The notes: generated from the sequence alone by a model not told the origin. DNA of 64,000 bases from Flavobacteriales bacterium (GCA_947463095.1 CANHRE010000005.1:1-64000), one strand, 5' to 3'. Numbered from the stretch's first letter, positions 1 to 10,150 are shown. Numbers and translations are program-made.

Positions 1-2
1 CT

Positions 3-165
3 CTTACTTTTTCCTTGATGAAAAAGTAAGCAAAAAATCAAGGCTGCAAATGATGAAAGGCGCACACTTGCCATCAGCCGAATGCCAGCGGTGATCTCCT
101 CGCGTGCTCGGAGCTTCCTTGGCATTTAGCGGCTTCTTGCGGCGTTTAACGCCTCCCATCATTTG
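3..165. repeat. Intergenic palindromic element: 10-bp perfect inverted repeat CTTACTTTTT/AAAAAGTAAG (3-12/21-30), then long-range inverted repeat CAAATGATG (47-55)/CATCATTTG (157-165)
   Basis: Inverted repeats read directly; no convincing CDS here. Confidence 0.6.
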
Positions 166-303
166 AGGCCGGTCTTTTTGCGGCGTTGTTTGGATGTGGT
201 TGGTGTTATGGTTTGGAATTTGTAATGCGTTGTGGTGAGCATATAAAGTCTGTCATGGTGCCTGCCCCCACCGAGTTGCAAAGCAACGAGAAGTGTACTC
301 TTC

Positions 304-608
304 GGTCACTGAGTAGGCGGAACGCAGTGGAGCCGTATCAGCTTACACCCCTGTCATTCGCTGCGCGCTCATTTACGGGGGAGTTAAGCGAGCGGCGGGG
401 AAGCGATATTGATTATAAATTAATACGTCCGGTGCATTTCCCCAAAGCTTCGTTAATTCCGGTGCATTTCGATACACCTCCGCTTTGCGGAGGTTACTCA
501 ATGACCGGTCACTGAGTAGGCCCTACCGCAGGTAGGGCCTACTCAGCTTACCCCCCCTGTCGCTCATTGCATTCGCTTACGGGGGAGTGAAGCGAGCGGC
601 GAGGAACC
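304..608. repeat. Two diverged copies of a ~100-bp intergenic repeat (304-403 and 507-608), the second with a 16-bp perfect hairpin at 512-546
   Basis: Shared GGTCACTGAGTAGGC start and TTACGGGGGAGTxAAGCGAGCGGCGxGGAA end; hairpin CTGAGTAGGCCCTACC-GCA-GGTAGGGCCTACTCAG. Confidence 0.7.
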
Positions 609-639
609 ATGAATAATGAACGGCGCGATTGTTACCAGC

Positions 640-2139
640 TTATTTCAATCGAATGCCAAAGCGGGCCAAAGAGCGCTTCAGCATGTCATTCATGTCATCA
701 GAAACGCGGAAGGCGTAAAGCAGATAAACAAACATCAATCCTGCCGTGCCGGTGCGTAAAATCCCGTTCAGAAAGGGGTTTTCCAGGCGATATGGTATCA
801 GCGTGAGCGCAAACATGGGTATCATGATCAGCAGCAGACGCAGTTGTCCGCGGTCAAAGGGATGGATGCGCAACTTCAACCAGGTGATGTAGATGACCAA
901 GATGTGGTTGACCATAATGGTTATACTGGTAGCCATGGCTGCTCCGGTGATGCCATACAGGGGAATGAGCAGATAGTTGCCCAGCACCGCCAACACGGCT
1001 ACAATGCCAAAGTTTACAAAGGTCCAGGCGTAGTATTTTGAATTAGCCAATACCGGTCCGGAAGAGGATCCCAGCAAGTCAAACAGCCTTCCCACACCCA
1101 AGATGAGCACCACCATTTTGCCGCTGCGGTAATAATCGCCTCGGGGCATAATATCATATAAATTATCAATATTCAGCCAGATCAGATAAAACAGGGTGGC
1201 CCCGGCCAGCAACTGGTTCAGCGTGGTGCGCCGGTATAAATCCTGCACTTCCTGCATATTTCCTTCTTTCATGTGGGAAGAAATAATCGGTGCACTCACC
1301 TGCAGCAACGTGCGTTTGGGAATCTCGACGAGCATGGCCAGGTAGAAGCCGATGCTGTAAATCGCGGTATCCGACAATTGCTTCATGGAGGTGATCATCA
1401 TGAAGTCCAGCTTCGATATGATGAGTCCTGTAACACCGCCGAGAAACAGAAAACCGGTAAAGCGCAGCATCTCTTTGCGCAGTTCAGGATGTTCCCGCAG
1501 GAAGTTCAGGTCGGGAATAAGATGGATGGGGGTAAGCCGCGACAGGAACAGAATATTGCCCGCCACCGCGAGGCCATAGGCCGCCACCATCAGCCACAGG
1601 GCGGTTTGAAAATCAATCCATCCCCTGAAAAAGGCAAAACCCGCAGCAATCAGGCATACACGGATGAATATTTCCCGCAGGAAGTTGGGCACCGCAATGC
1701 GCCCGTGGTTGGCAGATGCCGATTCGGTTACCACCTGAAACAAGCTGAACAACACCAGCAGAATCAGCATGGGGTACAAGGCTTCCAGCTTCTGCGCATC
1801 CATGCGGAACAGTGCCAACAAAGGGTCTCGGAAAAACAGCAAGCCGGCGAGTACCAGCAGGTAGCCGGTGGCCGGCAGCACAAATACCCAGAAGAAAAAA
1901 CCGTGGTTGCGCCGGTCCTCTGTTTTGAAATAGGGAAAGAAGCGGTTGATGCTGTAATGGGTACCCATCAGGGCGAAGGTGGATAATACCGCTGCAGCTT
2001 CCAGCAGAAAGCGCACCGCACCCAGGTCCGTAGGTTCAAAGAACAGCGGGAACAGCAGAAACAGGCTCAAAAAACCAAGCAGGGTTCCGATATAATTGGA
2101 AGCTGTGGCCTTGATGCTCTGCCGGATGATGACGCCCAT
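640..2139 (-). CDS. Polysaccharide/oligosaccharide flippase-like membrane protein (MATE/Wzx superfamily)
   Basis: 499 aa, many predicted TM segments, flippase-like N-terminus (IRQSIKATASNYIGTLLGFLSLFLLFP). Confidence 0.8.
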   Translation of the reverse strand: MGVIIRQSIKATASNYIGTLLGFLSLFLLFPLFFEPTDLGAVRFLLEAAAVLSTFALMGTHYSINRFFPYFKTEDRRNHGFFFWVFVLPATGYLLVLAGLLFFRDPLLALFRMDAQKLEALYPMLILLVLFSLFQVVTESASANHGRIAVPNFLREIFIRVCLIAAGFAFFRGWIDFQTALWLMVAAYGLAVAGNILFLSRLTPIHLIPDLNFLREHPELRKEMLRFTGFLFLGGVTGLIISKLDFMMITSMKQLSDTAIYSIGFYLAMLVEIPKRTLLQVSAPIISSHMKEGNMQEVQDLYRRTTLNQLLAGATLFYLIWLNIDNLYDIMPRGDYYRSGKMVVLILGVGRLFDLLGSSSGPVLANSKYYAWTFVNFGIVAVLAVLGNYLLIPLYGITGAAMATSITIMVNHILVIYITWLKLRIHPFDRGQLRLLLIMIPMFALTLIPYRLENPFLNGILRTGTAGLMFVYLLYAFRVSDDMNDMLKRSLARFGIRLK

Positions 2140-2273
2140 CGTGGGGCAAAATTACCCTAAACAGCGGCGGAATCGGTTATCATGAATTTGTTTGTTCCTC
2201 TGTAACATTTCCCGACGAAAAAAGCGTCACTCGTTGACCCTTCCTATCTTTGTCCGGTACAAGGCACGCCAAG

Positions 2274-3386
2274 GTGAAGCTGATTAAGTTTTCGTCATTG
2301 TCCGGACAGATCGCCGGAATCCTGGAGCAGGAGCTGGACACAGCTTGCGATTACCGCGAAGGCCAGCGCCGCATTTATGCGCATGCCGTGGATTTTGCAG
2401 ATTTTTACAAGAAGCACCTGGAGGCCGAACAACAATGTGAAACGGAAGAGGTGCTGCTGAGTTCTGCCGGCCTGCGCAAGCGCTGGTACGCGGCACATCC
2501 ATCCTGCAAAGAAGGCGATACCCTGCAATACGCCTTGGATCAGATTGCCGAGTTTAAACCCGATGTGGTTTTTGACCAGGCCAGGGTGCTGCTGCCCGTC
2601 ATCGGCGACCTGAAGAAGAAGTTCCCTTTTATTCGCTGCACTGCCACCTGGGATGGCTGGATTGCCTCTGAACCGGCCCGCATGCATGGATATGACCTGT
2701 ATTTCACCTGCGTGCCGGAAATTCTGGAGAAGCAAGTAGCTGTGGGCCACCGCTGTACCATCAATCCATTTGGTTTTGAAACGAGCATCCTCAACCACAT
2801 TCAGGTTCCGGAATCACGCACCAACCGGGTGTGTTTTGTGGGCTCCCTTTCTTCGGGCATCCACAACCTCCGCAACCGCGTGTTAAATGAATTGCGCAAG
2901 GAGGATGTGCTCGACTGGTGGATCGGCAACATCGGTCAGGGTTTGTTCACGCGTTCCAAGTTGCGCGAGCTGGCTTATGGCAACTTCCGGGCTTTCCGGA
3001 ATAATTTTCCCTTCGAACGGGATAACCGCGGGAAGTTGTACGGGCTGGAGATGTATCAGACAATGGCCCGCTATCAGATGACCATCAACATCCACGGCGA
3101 TCAGGTGCGCAACATCGGCAACATGCGCCTCACGGAAGCCGGCGGCGTAGGCACCTGTCAGTTGATTGACTGGAAACCCAATGCGGCGGAGTACTTCAAG
3201 CCCGATGAAGAGGCCGTGTTCTTCCGAACGGTGGATGAATTGAAAAGCAAGGTGCGCTACCTGCTGGATCATCCGGAAGAAACAAGGAACATAGGCTTGG
3301 CCGCGCAGAAGCGCATCCTCCGGGAATTCTCTTTCGCCGCGCATGTGTCGCGGTTTATGAAAGAAGTGAAGGGTTTTTTGGGGTGA
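2274..3386 (+). CDS. Glycosyltransferase (CgeB/GT group 1-like)
   Basis: C-terminal NIHGDQVRNIGNMRLTEAGGVGTCQLIDWKPNAAEYFKPDEEAVFF resembles CgeB-type glycosyltransferases; likely GTG start at 2274. Confidence 0.7.
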   Translation: MKLIKFSSLSGQIAGILEQELDTACDYREGQRRIYAHAVDFADFYKKHLEAEQQCETEEVLLSSAGLRKRWYAAHPSCKEGDTLQYALDQIAEFKPDVVFDQARVLLPVIGDLKKKFPFIRCTATWDGWIASEPARMHGYDLYFTCVPEILEKQVAVGHRCTINPFGFETSILNHIQVPESRTNRVCFVGSLSSGIHNLRNRVLNELRKEDVLDWWIGNIGQGLFTRSKLRELAYGNFRAFRNNFPFERDNRGKLYGLEMYQTMARYQMTINIHGDQVRNIGNMRLTEAGGVGTCQLIDWKPNAAEYFKPDEEAVFFRTVDELKSKVRYLLDHPEETRNIGLAAQKRILREFSFAAHVSRFMKEVKGFLG

Positions 3387-3443
3387 CGATACAAGTCATA
3401 CCAGGCTAAGCGCAGCAAATGTTATGGTGCGCCTAAAAAAGCC

Positions 3444-3640
3444 TGTCATGGTGAGCCGCCTGCCCCGCCCGAGCAAAGCGAGCGGCGGGGAACCACAACT
3501 TGCCCCGCCCGTAGTTCGTAGTTCGACGGGCTCACCATGACATTTTTTTATCATTCTGAACTTGCCGAAGTACGACCATGGTTCAAGCGCCTCCCCTACC
3601 AATGTGCTACGCAGCCCGCTAGGGGGCAGGCACCATGACA
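3444..3640. repeat. Intergenic repeat cluster with TGTCATGGTGAGC/GCTCACCATGACA inverted ends (3444-3456/3530-3542), plus an inverted 19-bp copy (3622-3640) of a sequence at 251-269
   Basis: Direct reading: GGGGGCAGGCACCATGACA (3622-3640) is the exact reverse complement of TGTCATGGTGCCTGCCCCC (251-269). Confidence 0.7.
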
Positions 3641-3664
3641 GCATGTTCCCGATGGCTGATTGGC

Positions 3665-5119
3665 CTACAACTCCTTGCGCAGCCTGGCCACGGAGATATT
3701 CAGCTGTTCGCGGTATTTAGCCACGGTGCGCCGGGCAATATGGTATCCGCGTTGTTTCAGCAGTTCCATCAGCGCCTCGTCGGTGAGGGGTTTTGATTTG
3801 TCTTCCGCCTCGATGGCATCTTTCAGGATCTTCTTGATTTCGCGGTTGGACACTTCGTCGCCGTCTTCGGTGGCAATGCCTTCGCTGAAGAAGAACTTGA
3901 GTGGGATGATGCCAAAATCGGTTTCCACGTATTTGCTGTTGGCCACGCGGCTGATGGTGCTGATGTCCAGCGATACCTTTTCGGCTATGTCCTTCAGAAT
4001 CATGGGCTTCAGCTTGGCTTCATCGCCGTCTTGGAAGTACTCATGCTGCCGCGCCACTATGGCCTGCATGGTGCTGAGCAGGGTATGCTGCCGTTGCTTC
4101 ACCGAGTCAATAAACCAACGTGCGCCCTCCAGCTTCTGCTTGATGTATTGCACGGCATCTTTCATGGTGCGGTCCTTTTCAGGGGCGGCTTCGTAGGCGC
4201 GCAAGGTTTCGGCATAGGCCGGGCTAAGCCGCAGCTCGGGGGCATTCCGGGAATTCAGCAGCACTTCCAGTCGTCCTTCATCGTTGCGCACGATGAAATC
4301 GGGCACGATATACAGGGTTTTGGAGGCCCCGCCCTGGGTCATGCCGGGCTTGGGCGTAAGCTTGGTGATTTCTTTTATGGCGTCGCGGAGCTGGTCGTCG
4401 TTGATTTTCAGGGAACGCTTGATCTTCTCGTAATGCTTTTTCCCGAAGGCTTCCATATGGTCGGCAATGATGCGCTCGGCCAGAGAAAGCGCCGGGTTGT
4501 CGCCATAATCCTTCTTATACAATTGCAGCAACAGGCATTCCTGCAGGTCGCGTGCGGCGATGCCGGGCGGGTCGAAGTTCTGTATCTTGATGAGGATGCG
4601 CTCCAGGTAATCTTCCGTGGTGGTGATGTTCTCTGAAAAAGCCAGATCGTTCACGATGGCACGCAGCTCCCGGCGCAGGTAACCGTCCTCGTCAATGCTG
4701 TTGATGAGGTGTATGGCGAGCGTAAGGTCTTCTTCCTTTGGAAAGGTGGCCCGGGCCTGCTCCACCAGGTAGTCCTGGAAGCTGTATGTATTGGCGATGG
4801 GCATTTCCCGCTGCTCCTCGTCACCGTAGTCTTCATTCAGGCGGAAGCCCCCGTCATCGTCGTTGTAACGTAGCAGTTCGTCTATATCTACATCGCGAGA
4901 AAAAGGTTCTTCCTCGGGAACAAGGTCGTCTTCAGCATTAGAAAAGGGATCTTCTTCCTCATTCTTTCCCGTTTCCAAGGCAGGATTGTCCAGCAACTCC
5001 TGATCTAACTTCTCTTCAAAATCAAGTGTGTTGAGCTGTAAAAGCTTGATGAACTGAATCTGCTGCGGACTTAAGCGCTGCAGCATCTTCTGGCTCATAT
5101 GCTGTTTCATGTAACTCAT
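3665..5119 (-). CDS. rpoN: RNA polymerase sigma-54 factor
   Basis: 484 aa; N-terminal QKMLQRLSPQQIQFIKLLQLNTLDFEEKLDQEL and C-terminal RpoN-box-like GYHIARRTVAKYREQLNI. Confidence 0.95.
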   Translation of the reverse strand: MSYMKQHMSQKMLQRLSPQQIQFIKLLQLNTLDFEEKLDQELLDNPALETGKNEEEDPFSNAEDDLVPEEEPFSRDVDIDELLRYNDDDGGFRLNEDYGDEEQREMPIANTYSFQDYLVEQARATFPKEEDLTLAIHLINSIDEDGYLRRELRAIVNDLAFSENITTTEDYLERILIKIQNFDPPGIAARDLQECLLLQLYKKDYGDNPALSLAERIIADHMEAFGKKHYEKIKRSLKINDDQLRDAIKEITKLTPKPGMTQGGASKTLYIVPDFIVRNDEGRLEVLLNSRNAPELRLSPAYAETLRAYEAAPEKDRTMKDAVQYIKQKLEGARWFIDSVKQRQHTLLSTMQAIVARQHEYFQDGDEAKLKPMILKDIAEKVSLDISTISRVANSKYVETDFGIIPLKFFFSEGIATEDGDEVSNREIKKILKDAIEAEDKSKPLTDEALMELLKQRGYHIARRTVAKYREQLNISVARLRKEL

Positions 5120-5196
5120 ATACCCTTCCTCAACCTAATTGTTAATCCTCACACTAAATTTGCTGCCGGGTTTTTTCAAAACCTGATTACAGGCAA

Positions 5197-6711
5197 ATGT
5201 ACATAAAAGATTTAGCAGCAGCGGCGGAACAAACGACCACCATCAAAGGCTGGGTGACCAATAAGCGCGAAAGCAAAGGCATCGTGTTTTTGGTGTTGCG
5301 CGACGGAACGGGCTTCTGTCAGTGTGTGGTGGCCCAGGATACCTGCGGTGAGGAGGTTTTTGAACGTGCCCGCAGCCTCAGCATGGAAAGCAGCGTAGCC
5401 CTTACCGGAATGGTGGTGCGTGATGAAAAGCAAATGGGCGGCGTGGAACTTCAGGCTAGCAACGTGGAAGTGTTTCAGGTTGCCGAGGAATATCCCATCT
5501 CTAAGAAAGAGCACGGGGTTGACTTCCTGATGGATCATCGCCACCTGTGGTTGCGCAGCAGCCGTCAGTGGGCCATCATGCGCATCCGCAATACCGTTAT
5601 TTACAGCATCCACAAATATTTCCAGGAGCAAGGCTTTCTGCAGATGGATGCGCCCATCTTCACCGGCAATGCCTGCGAAGGTACCAGCAACCTGTTTGAA
5701 ACGGATTTTTACGGCGACCCTGCCTACCTGAGCCAAAGCGGTCAGCTATACGGTGAAGCCATGGCCATGGCCTTTGGCCGTATCTACACCTTCGGTCCTA
5801 CCTTCCGCGCTGAAAAAAGCAAGACCCGCCGCCACCTCAGCGAGTTCTGGATGATAGAGCCGGAGATGGCCTTCTATGACATCTTCCAAAATATGGACGT
5901 GATTGAAGGCATGCTGCATACCGTGATTCGCGAGGTGCTGCACACCAACAGGCACGAACTGGAAATGATTGGCCGCGACACCGCCATCCTGGAGAGCAGC
6001 CTGAAGCAGTTCCCCCGCATGACCTATGACGAGGCTGTGCGCATCATCCGCGGCGAGCAGGATGTGAACGGGGTGAACAGCATCACCTCGCTGCGCGAAG
6101 CCTTGACAGAAGCACAGGAGCGCCACGACGCTGTGTTGAATGATATCGAAACACGCGAAGCCAAAATTGCAAGTCCCGGCATGAAGAAGGGCGAGATAGG
6201 CTTCCACCAGAATAAAATCCAGGAGCTGCGCAACGAACTGCGCGACCTGGAAGAGGACCTGCGCAATATTCCGCAGTGGATAGAAAGCGCCGAAAACTTC
6301 CGCTATGGAAATGACTTTGGCGGCAGCGACGAAACGGTCCTCACCAGGCTGTTCGATGTGCCCGTGATGGTGTACGACTGGCCGCACGAAGTGAAGGCTT
6401 TCTACCTGAAACGCAGCGCCCAGGATTCGTCGAAGGCCCGTGGCGTAGATGTGTTGGCTCCCGAAGGATACGGTGAGATTGTGGGTGGCGGCGAGCGCGA
6501 AACGGATCTGCATCTGCTGCAGGAGAAAATCCGTGAACACCAACTGCCCATGGAAGCCTTTGAATGGTACCTCGACCTGCGCCGCTTCGGCAGTGTGCCC
6601 CACAGCGGCTTCGGACTAGGACTGGAACGTCTGGTAACCTGGGTGTGCAAGTTGAAGCATGTTCGCGAATCCATCCCCTTTGGACGCATGTACGGCCGTT
6701 TGCTCCCCTAA
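5197..6711 (+). CDS. asnS: Asparagine--tRNA ligase with an internal coiled-coil-like insertion
   Basis: Class II aaRS motifs: TFGPTFRAEKSKTRRHLSEFWMIEPE and HSGFGLGLERLVTW. Confidence 0.95.
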   Translation: MYIKDLAAAAEQTTTIKGWVTNKRESKGIVFLVLRDGTGFCQCVVAQDTCGEEVFERARSLSMESSVALTGMVVRDEKQMGGVELQASNVEVFQVAEEYPISKKEHGVDFLMDHRHLWLRSSRQWAIMRIRNTVIYSIHKYFQEQGFLQMDAPIFTGNACEGTSNLFETDFYGDPAYLSQSGQLYGEAMAMAFGRIYTFGPTFRAEKSKTRRHLSEFWMIEPEMAFYDIFQNMDVIEGMLHTVIREVLHTNRHELEMIGRDTAILESSLKQFPRMTYDEAVRIIRGEQDVNGVNSITSLREALTEAQERHDAVLNDIETREAKIASPGMKKGEIGFHQNKIQELRNELRDLEEDLRNIPQWIESAENFRYGNDFGGSDETVLTRLFDVPVMVYDWPHEVKAFYLKRSAQDSSKARGVDVLAPEGYGEIVGGGERETDLHLLQEKIREHQLPMEAFEWYLDLRRFGSVPHSGFGLGLERLVTWVCKLKHVRESIPFGRMYGRLLP

Positions 6712-6754
6712 GCAGCAGCCGGGTGCCCCTTTTACTTATCTTTGCCTACTGTAT

Positions 6755-8764
6755 ATGAAAGTATATATCTCTGTGTTCACCCTGGTGCTCCTCGGCATGC
6801 AGGCTGTTCAAGCCCAGAATCCGACCGACACCTTATTCACCTTCGGCCCTCATGTGGTCAGCGTAGAGGAGTTTGAACGAGGCTTCCTGAAAAACAAAGA
6901 CCTCAGCAACCAAAAACCTGATGCAGCAGAAGTGGATGACTACCTCAGGCTCTACCAGCGCTTCAAACTGAAGGTCCAGGATGCCTATGACCTGAAGCTG
7001 GACACCATCCCGCAATTCATCCAGGAACTCAACGGCTACCGCCGCCAGCTGGCTAAGCCCTACCTGAGCGACCGCGAAGTAACTGACCAGCTGATGAAGG
7101 AAGGCTACGAGCGCATGCAATGGGAAGTGAGTACCGCTCATATCCTCGTCCTCTCCCGCCAGGATGACTTACCCGAAGATACCCTCAAGGCCTGGAATAA
7201 AATACAGGCCATCGCCGCTGAACTGGCTAAAAATCCCGAGAAGTTCAACGACATCGCCTTCGAAAAAAGTGAAGACCCCAGCGCTAAAGAAAACCGCGGT
7301 GAACTGGGATATTTTACCGCTTTCCAGTTTGTGTACCCCTACGAAACGGTGGCCTTCAGCACTCCCGCCGGTCAGATCAGCAGGGTGTTCCGCACCAGCT
7401 ACGGCTACCACATCCTGAAAGTACTGGACCGCCGCCCGAATGCCGGTGAGATGAAGGTGGCTCACCTGATGCTGCGCCTGTCGCCCAATGCCAACGGCGA
7501 TGAACTGCAGCAGAAGAAATCCAAGATGGATGAAATTTATGCCGAAATCCGCAAGGGTACCCCCTTCGAAGAACTGGTGGCCCGCTGGAGCGAGGATTAT
7601 TCCACCAAATCCATGAACGGGGAAATGGATTACTTCTATGCCACCGCCCACCTGAATGGTGAACTTACCCCTGAGTTTACAGAAGCAGCCTTCTCCCTGA
7701 AAAACAACGGAGATGTTTGTGTGCCCTTCCGTACCCCATACGGCTTCCACATCCTGAAACGCCTTGACCTGAAGCCGCTTCCCTCGTATGAGGAAATGAA
7801 GCCTGTGCTGAAACAGAACATCTCCAGCGACAGCCGTTCCTACAAAAGCACGCAGGCCATGATTGCCAAAATCAAGCAGGAGTACGGATTTATGGAATAT
7901 CCCGAAAACCTGAAAACATTCAGCAACACATTGGATACCAGCCTCCTCAAGGCCATGTACCTGAAGGGCTCCGGTCCGGCATACAGCCTGCCGCTGTTCC
8001 GCCTGGGCAACGAAGATTTTAGCGCCGACCGCTTTGCAGGATTCCTGGTGGCCATGCAGCGTCCTTCCAAGCTGAAGCAAGTGGCTGCCGTGCTCAATAC
8101 CTACTACAAAAATTGGGTGGATGCCAGCTGCATCGATTTCCTGGACCGCCACCTCTATGAGAAATATCCTGAATTTGCAGCCCTCTATCAGGAATACCGC
8201 GAAGGCATCCTGCTGTTCAACCTGGCTCAGGATAAGGTATGGAATAAAGCCATCCGCGATACAACCGGGCTGGATGCATATTTTAAAGTCAATGCTTCCC
8301 GCTACTCCTGGGAAGACCGGTTCCACGTGAGCATCTACAATGCCCGCACCGAAAGCATCATGAAGTCGGTAGCTAAGATGATCAAGAAAAAAATCAGCGA
8401 TGATTCCATCTACCGTTACCATACCAAAGAAAGCCTGCTAAACCTGAGCATCCAGGACGGTAAGTTCGAATGGAAAGACAGCAATGCTTTTGTGCAGGAA
8501 CTGTTCGCAGCAGGCAGCAAATACCGCAACAAGAAGAATTATACCTGGATGATGGGACAGCGTGGCAACGACCAATGGCTGGTAATCCGCATCCACCAGT
8601 TCCTGCCCGCTGGCTCCAAGTCGCTTGACGAAACCCGCGGCCCCGTGATCAGCGATTATCAGACAGTGCTTGAAGATGCCTGGGTGGATGAGGTTGCCCA
8701 ACGCTATCCGCTTGTCGTGAATGAACGCGCGTTCCAACAGCTTAAGGAGCGCCTTACCCGGTAA
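6755..8764 (+). CDS. Peptidylprolyl isomerase with tandem parvulin-type (PpiC) domains, exported
   Basis: Signal peptide MKVYISVFTLVLLGMQAVQA; two parvulin-like blocks (AHILVLSRQDDLPED...YGYHILKVLDRRP and AHLMLRLSPNA...YGFHILKRLDLKP). Confidence 0.88.
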   Translation: MKVYISVFTLVLLGMQAVQAQNPTDTLFTFGPHVVSVEEFERGFLKNKDLSNQKPDAAEVDDYLRLYQRFKLKVQDAYDLKLDTIPQFIQELNGYRRQLAKPYLSDREVTDQLMKEGYERMQWEVSTAHILVLSRQDDLPEDTLKAWNKIQAIAAELAKNPEKFNDIAFEKSEDPSAKENRGELGYFTAFQFVYPYETVAFSTPAGQISRVFRTSYGYHILKVLDRRPNAGEMKVAHLMLRLSPNANGDELQQKKSKMDEIYAEIRKGTPFEELVARWSEDYSTKSMNGEMDYFYATAHLNGELTPEFTEAAFSLKNNGDVCVPFRTPYGFHILKRLDLKPLPSYEEMKPVLKQNISSDSRSYKSTQAMIAKIKQEYGFMEYPENLKTFSNTLDTSLLKAMYLKGSGPAYSLPLFRLGNEDFSADRFAGFLVAMQRPSKLKQVAAVLNTYYKNWVDASCIDFLDRHLYEKYPEFAALYQEYREGILLFNLAQDKVWNKAIRDTTGLDAYFKVNASRYSWEDRFHVSIYNARTESIMKSVAKMIKKKISDDSIYRYHTKESLLNLSIQDGKFEWKDSNAFVQELFAAGSKYRNKKNYTWMMGQRGNDQWLVIRIHQFLPAGSKSLDETRGPVISDYQTVLEDAWVDEVAQRYPLVVNERAFQQLKERLTR

Positions 8765-8788
8765 CATCTGCCGCATCTGAACCGTTTT

Positions 8789-10150
8789 ATGCGTATGAAG
8801 CCCCTGTTGTCTGTGATTGCCATCCTATTGAGCATCAGCTCATTACAGGCACAAAAAGAACGTTATGTGGATGGCATCCTGGCAGTGGTGGGCGAAAAAA
8901 TTATAACCTACAGCGACTACCTCACCGAATACGATCAGGTGAGTAAGCAAACCGGTCCCGGAAGGGATGGCGAATGTTTCGTGTTCGAACAACTGCTCAT
9001 CCGCAAGCTGCTGATGAACCAGGCCGAGCTGGACAGCCTGCCCGTAGATGAAAACCGCGTGGATGCGGAAATAGAAAACAAGCTGCGTTACTACGCCCGA
9101 CAGTTGGGCAGCGAAAAGAAACTGGAAGAATTTCTGGGGAAGTCGCTGTCGGAATACAAACGCGACATCCGTCCGCGGGTGAAGGAGCAGATGCTTTCCC
9201 GCGACATGGAGAACAAGGTGCTGGAAAATGTAAAAATCAGCCCGCGTGAGGTTCAGGAATACTATGCCTCTATTCCCCGCGACAGCCTGCCGCTGATAGG
9301 TGCCGAAGTGGAAGTTGCCGAACTGATTGTGGTACCCAAGGTTTCTTCGGAAGCTAAGGCCTATGCCAAAGAAAAAGCCGAAGAACTGCGCGGCCGGATC
9401 CTCAGGGGAGCTTCTTTCGACAAGCTGGCCTCTGCATACAGTGAAGACCCCGGTTCTGCCCTGCAGGGTGGCCTGCTGCCTGAATTTGGTCGCGGCGATA
9501 TGGTTCCGGAGTTTGAACGCGCCGCCTTCCGCCTCAAAGCAGACAGCGTAAGCAGGGTTATAGAAAGCCCCTACGGTTACCACATCATCAAGTTGATCAG
9601 CCGTCGGGGTGAACGCATCATCTGCAGGCATATCCTTGTGCGTGCGCAAATCACCTCTGAAGACCTGCTGCAGGCAAAAAGACGCGTGGACAGTGCCTAC
9701 AGCCTGCTCATGATGGACAGTCTTTCCTGGTGCAATGCCGTAAAGCGTTTTGGCGACCAGGAATCCGGCAGGAAAGGAGAGTGCGGCTTTTATTCTGATG
9801 AAAACACCGGCGTGCAGAAGGTGGCCGTAGATGCCCTGGAAAAAGACTTGGTGAAAATCATTCAGGATATGCCCGCCGGAACCTATGGCGAACCCCAGCT
9901 GAATGTTTTTCCGGATGGCGCCCGCGCCTATCGTCTGGTGTATCTGAAATCGGAAACCAAGCCGCACACGGCCAACATGATTCAGGATTACCCTAAAATA
10001 CAACAGGCAGCGCTGCAACAGAAAAAGGACGATGCCCTGAATGCCTGGGTGCGTAAAACACGCCTCAAAACCTATGTTAGCGTGAGCCAGGATTTCGAAA
10101 ACTGCCCGGTAGTGGCTGAATGGACCCGCAACAACAGCAACGAACAATGA
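8789..10150 (+). CDS. SurA-like periplasmic peptidylprolyl isomerase
   Basis: Signal peptide; VDGILAVVGEKIITYSDYL SurA-like N-terminus; parvulin block ending SPYGYHIIKLISRRGERIICRHILV. Confidence 0.88.
   Translation: MRMKPLLSVIAILLSISSLQAQKERYVDGILAVVGEKIITYSDYLTEYDQVSKQTGPGRDGECFVFEQLLIRKLLMNQAELDSLPVDENRVDAEIENKLRYYARQLGSEKKLEEFLGKSLSEYKRDIRPRVKEQMLSRDMENKVLENVKISPREVQEYYASIPRDSLPLIGAEVEVAELIVVPKVSSEAKAYAKEKAEELRGRILRGASFDKLASAYSEDPGSALQGGLLPEFGRGDMVPEFERAAFRLKADSVSRVIESPYGYHIIKLISRRGERIICRHILVRAQITSEDLLQAKRRVDSAYSLLMMDSLSWCNAVKRFGDQESGRKGECGFYSDENTGVQKVAVDALEKDLVKIIQDMPAGTYGEPQLNVFPDGARAYRLVYLKSETKPHTANMIQDYPKIQQAALQQKKDDALNAWVRKTRLKTYVSVSQDFENCPVVAEWTRNNSNEQ

Noticed and set aside
186-515. 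109-aa + strand ORF
   Set aside because: Runs through palindromic intergenic repeats; no domain.
1273-1986. 237-aa + strand ORF
   Set aside because: Antisense to the flippase gene; Gln/His-rich shadow composition.
5746-6603. 285-aa minus-strand ORF
   Set aside because: Antisense to asnS; shadow frame.
7169-10147. Long minus-strand ORFs 7169-8422 and 8843-10147
   Set aside because: Antisense shadows of the two PPIase genes; no recognisable domains.
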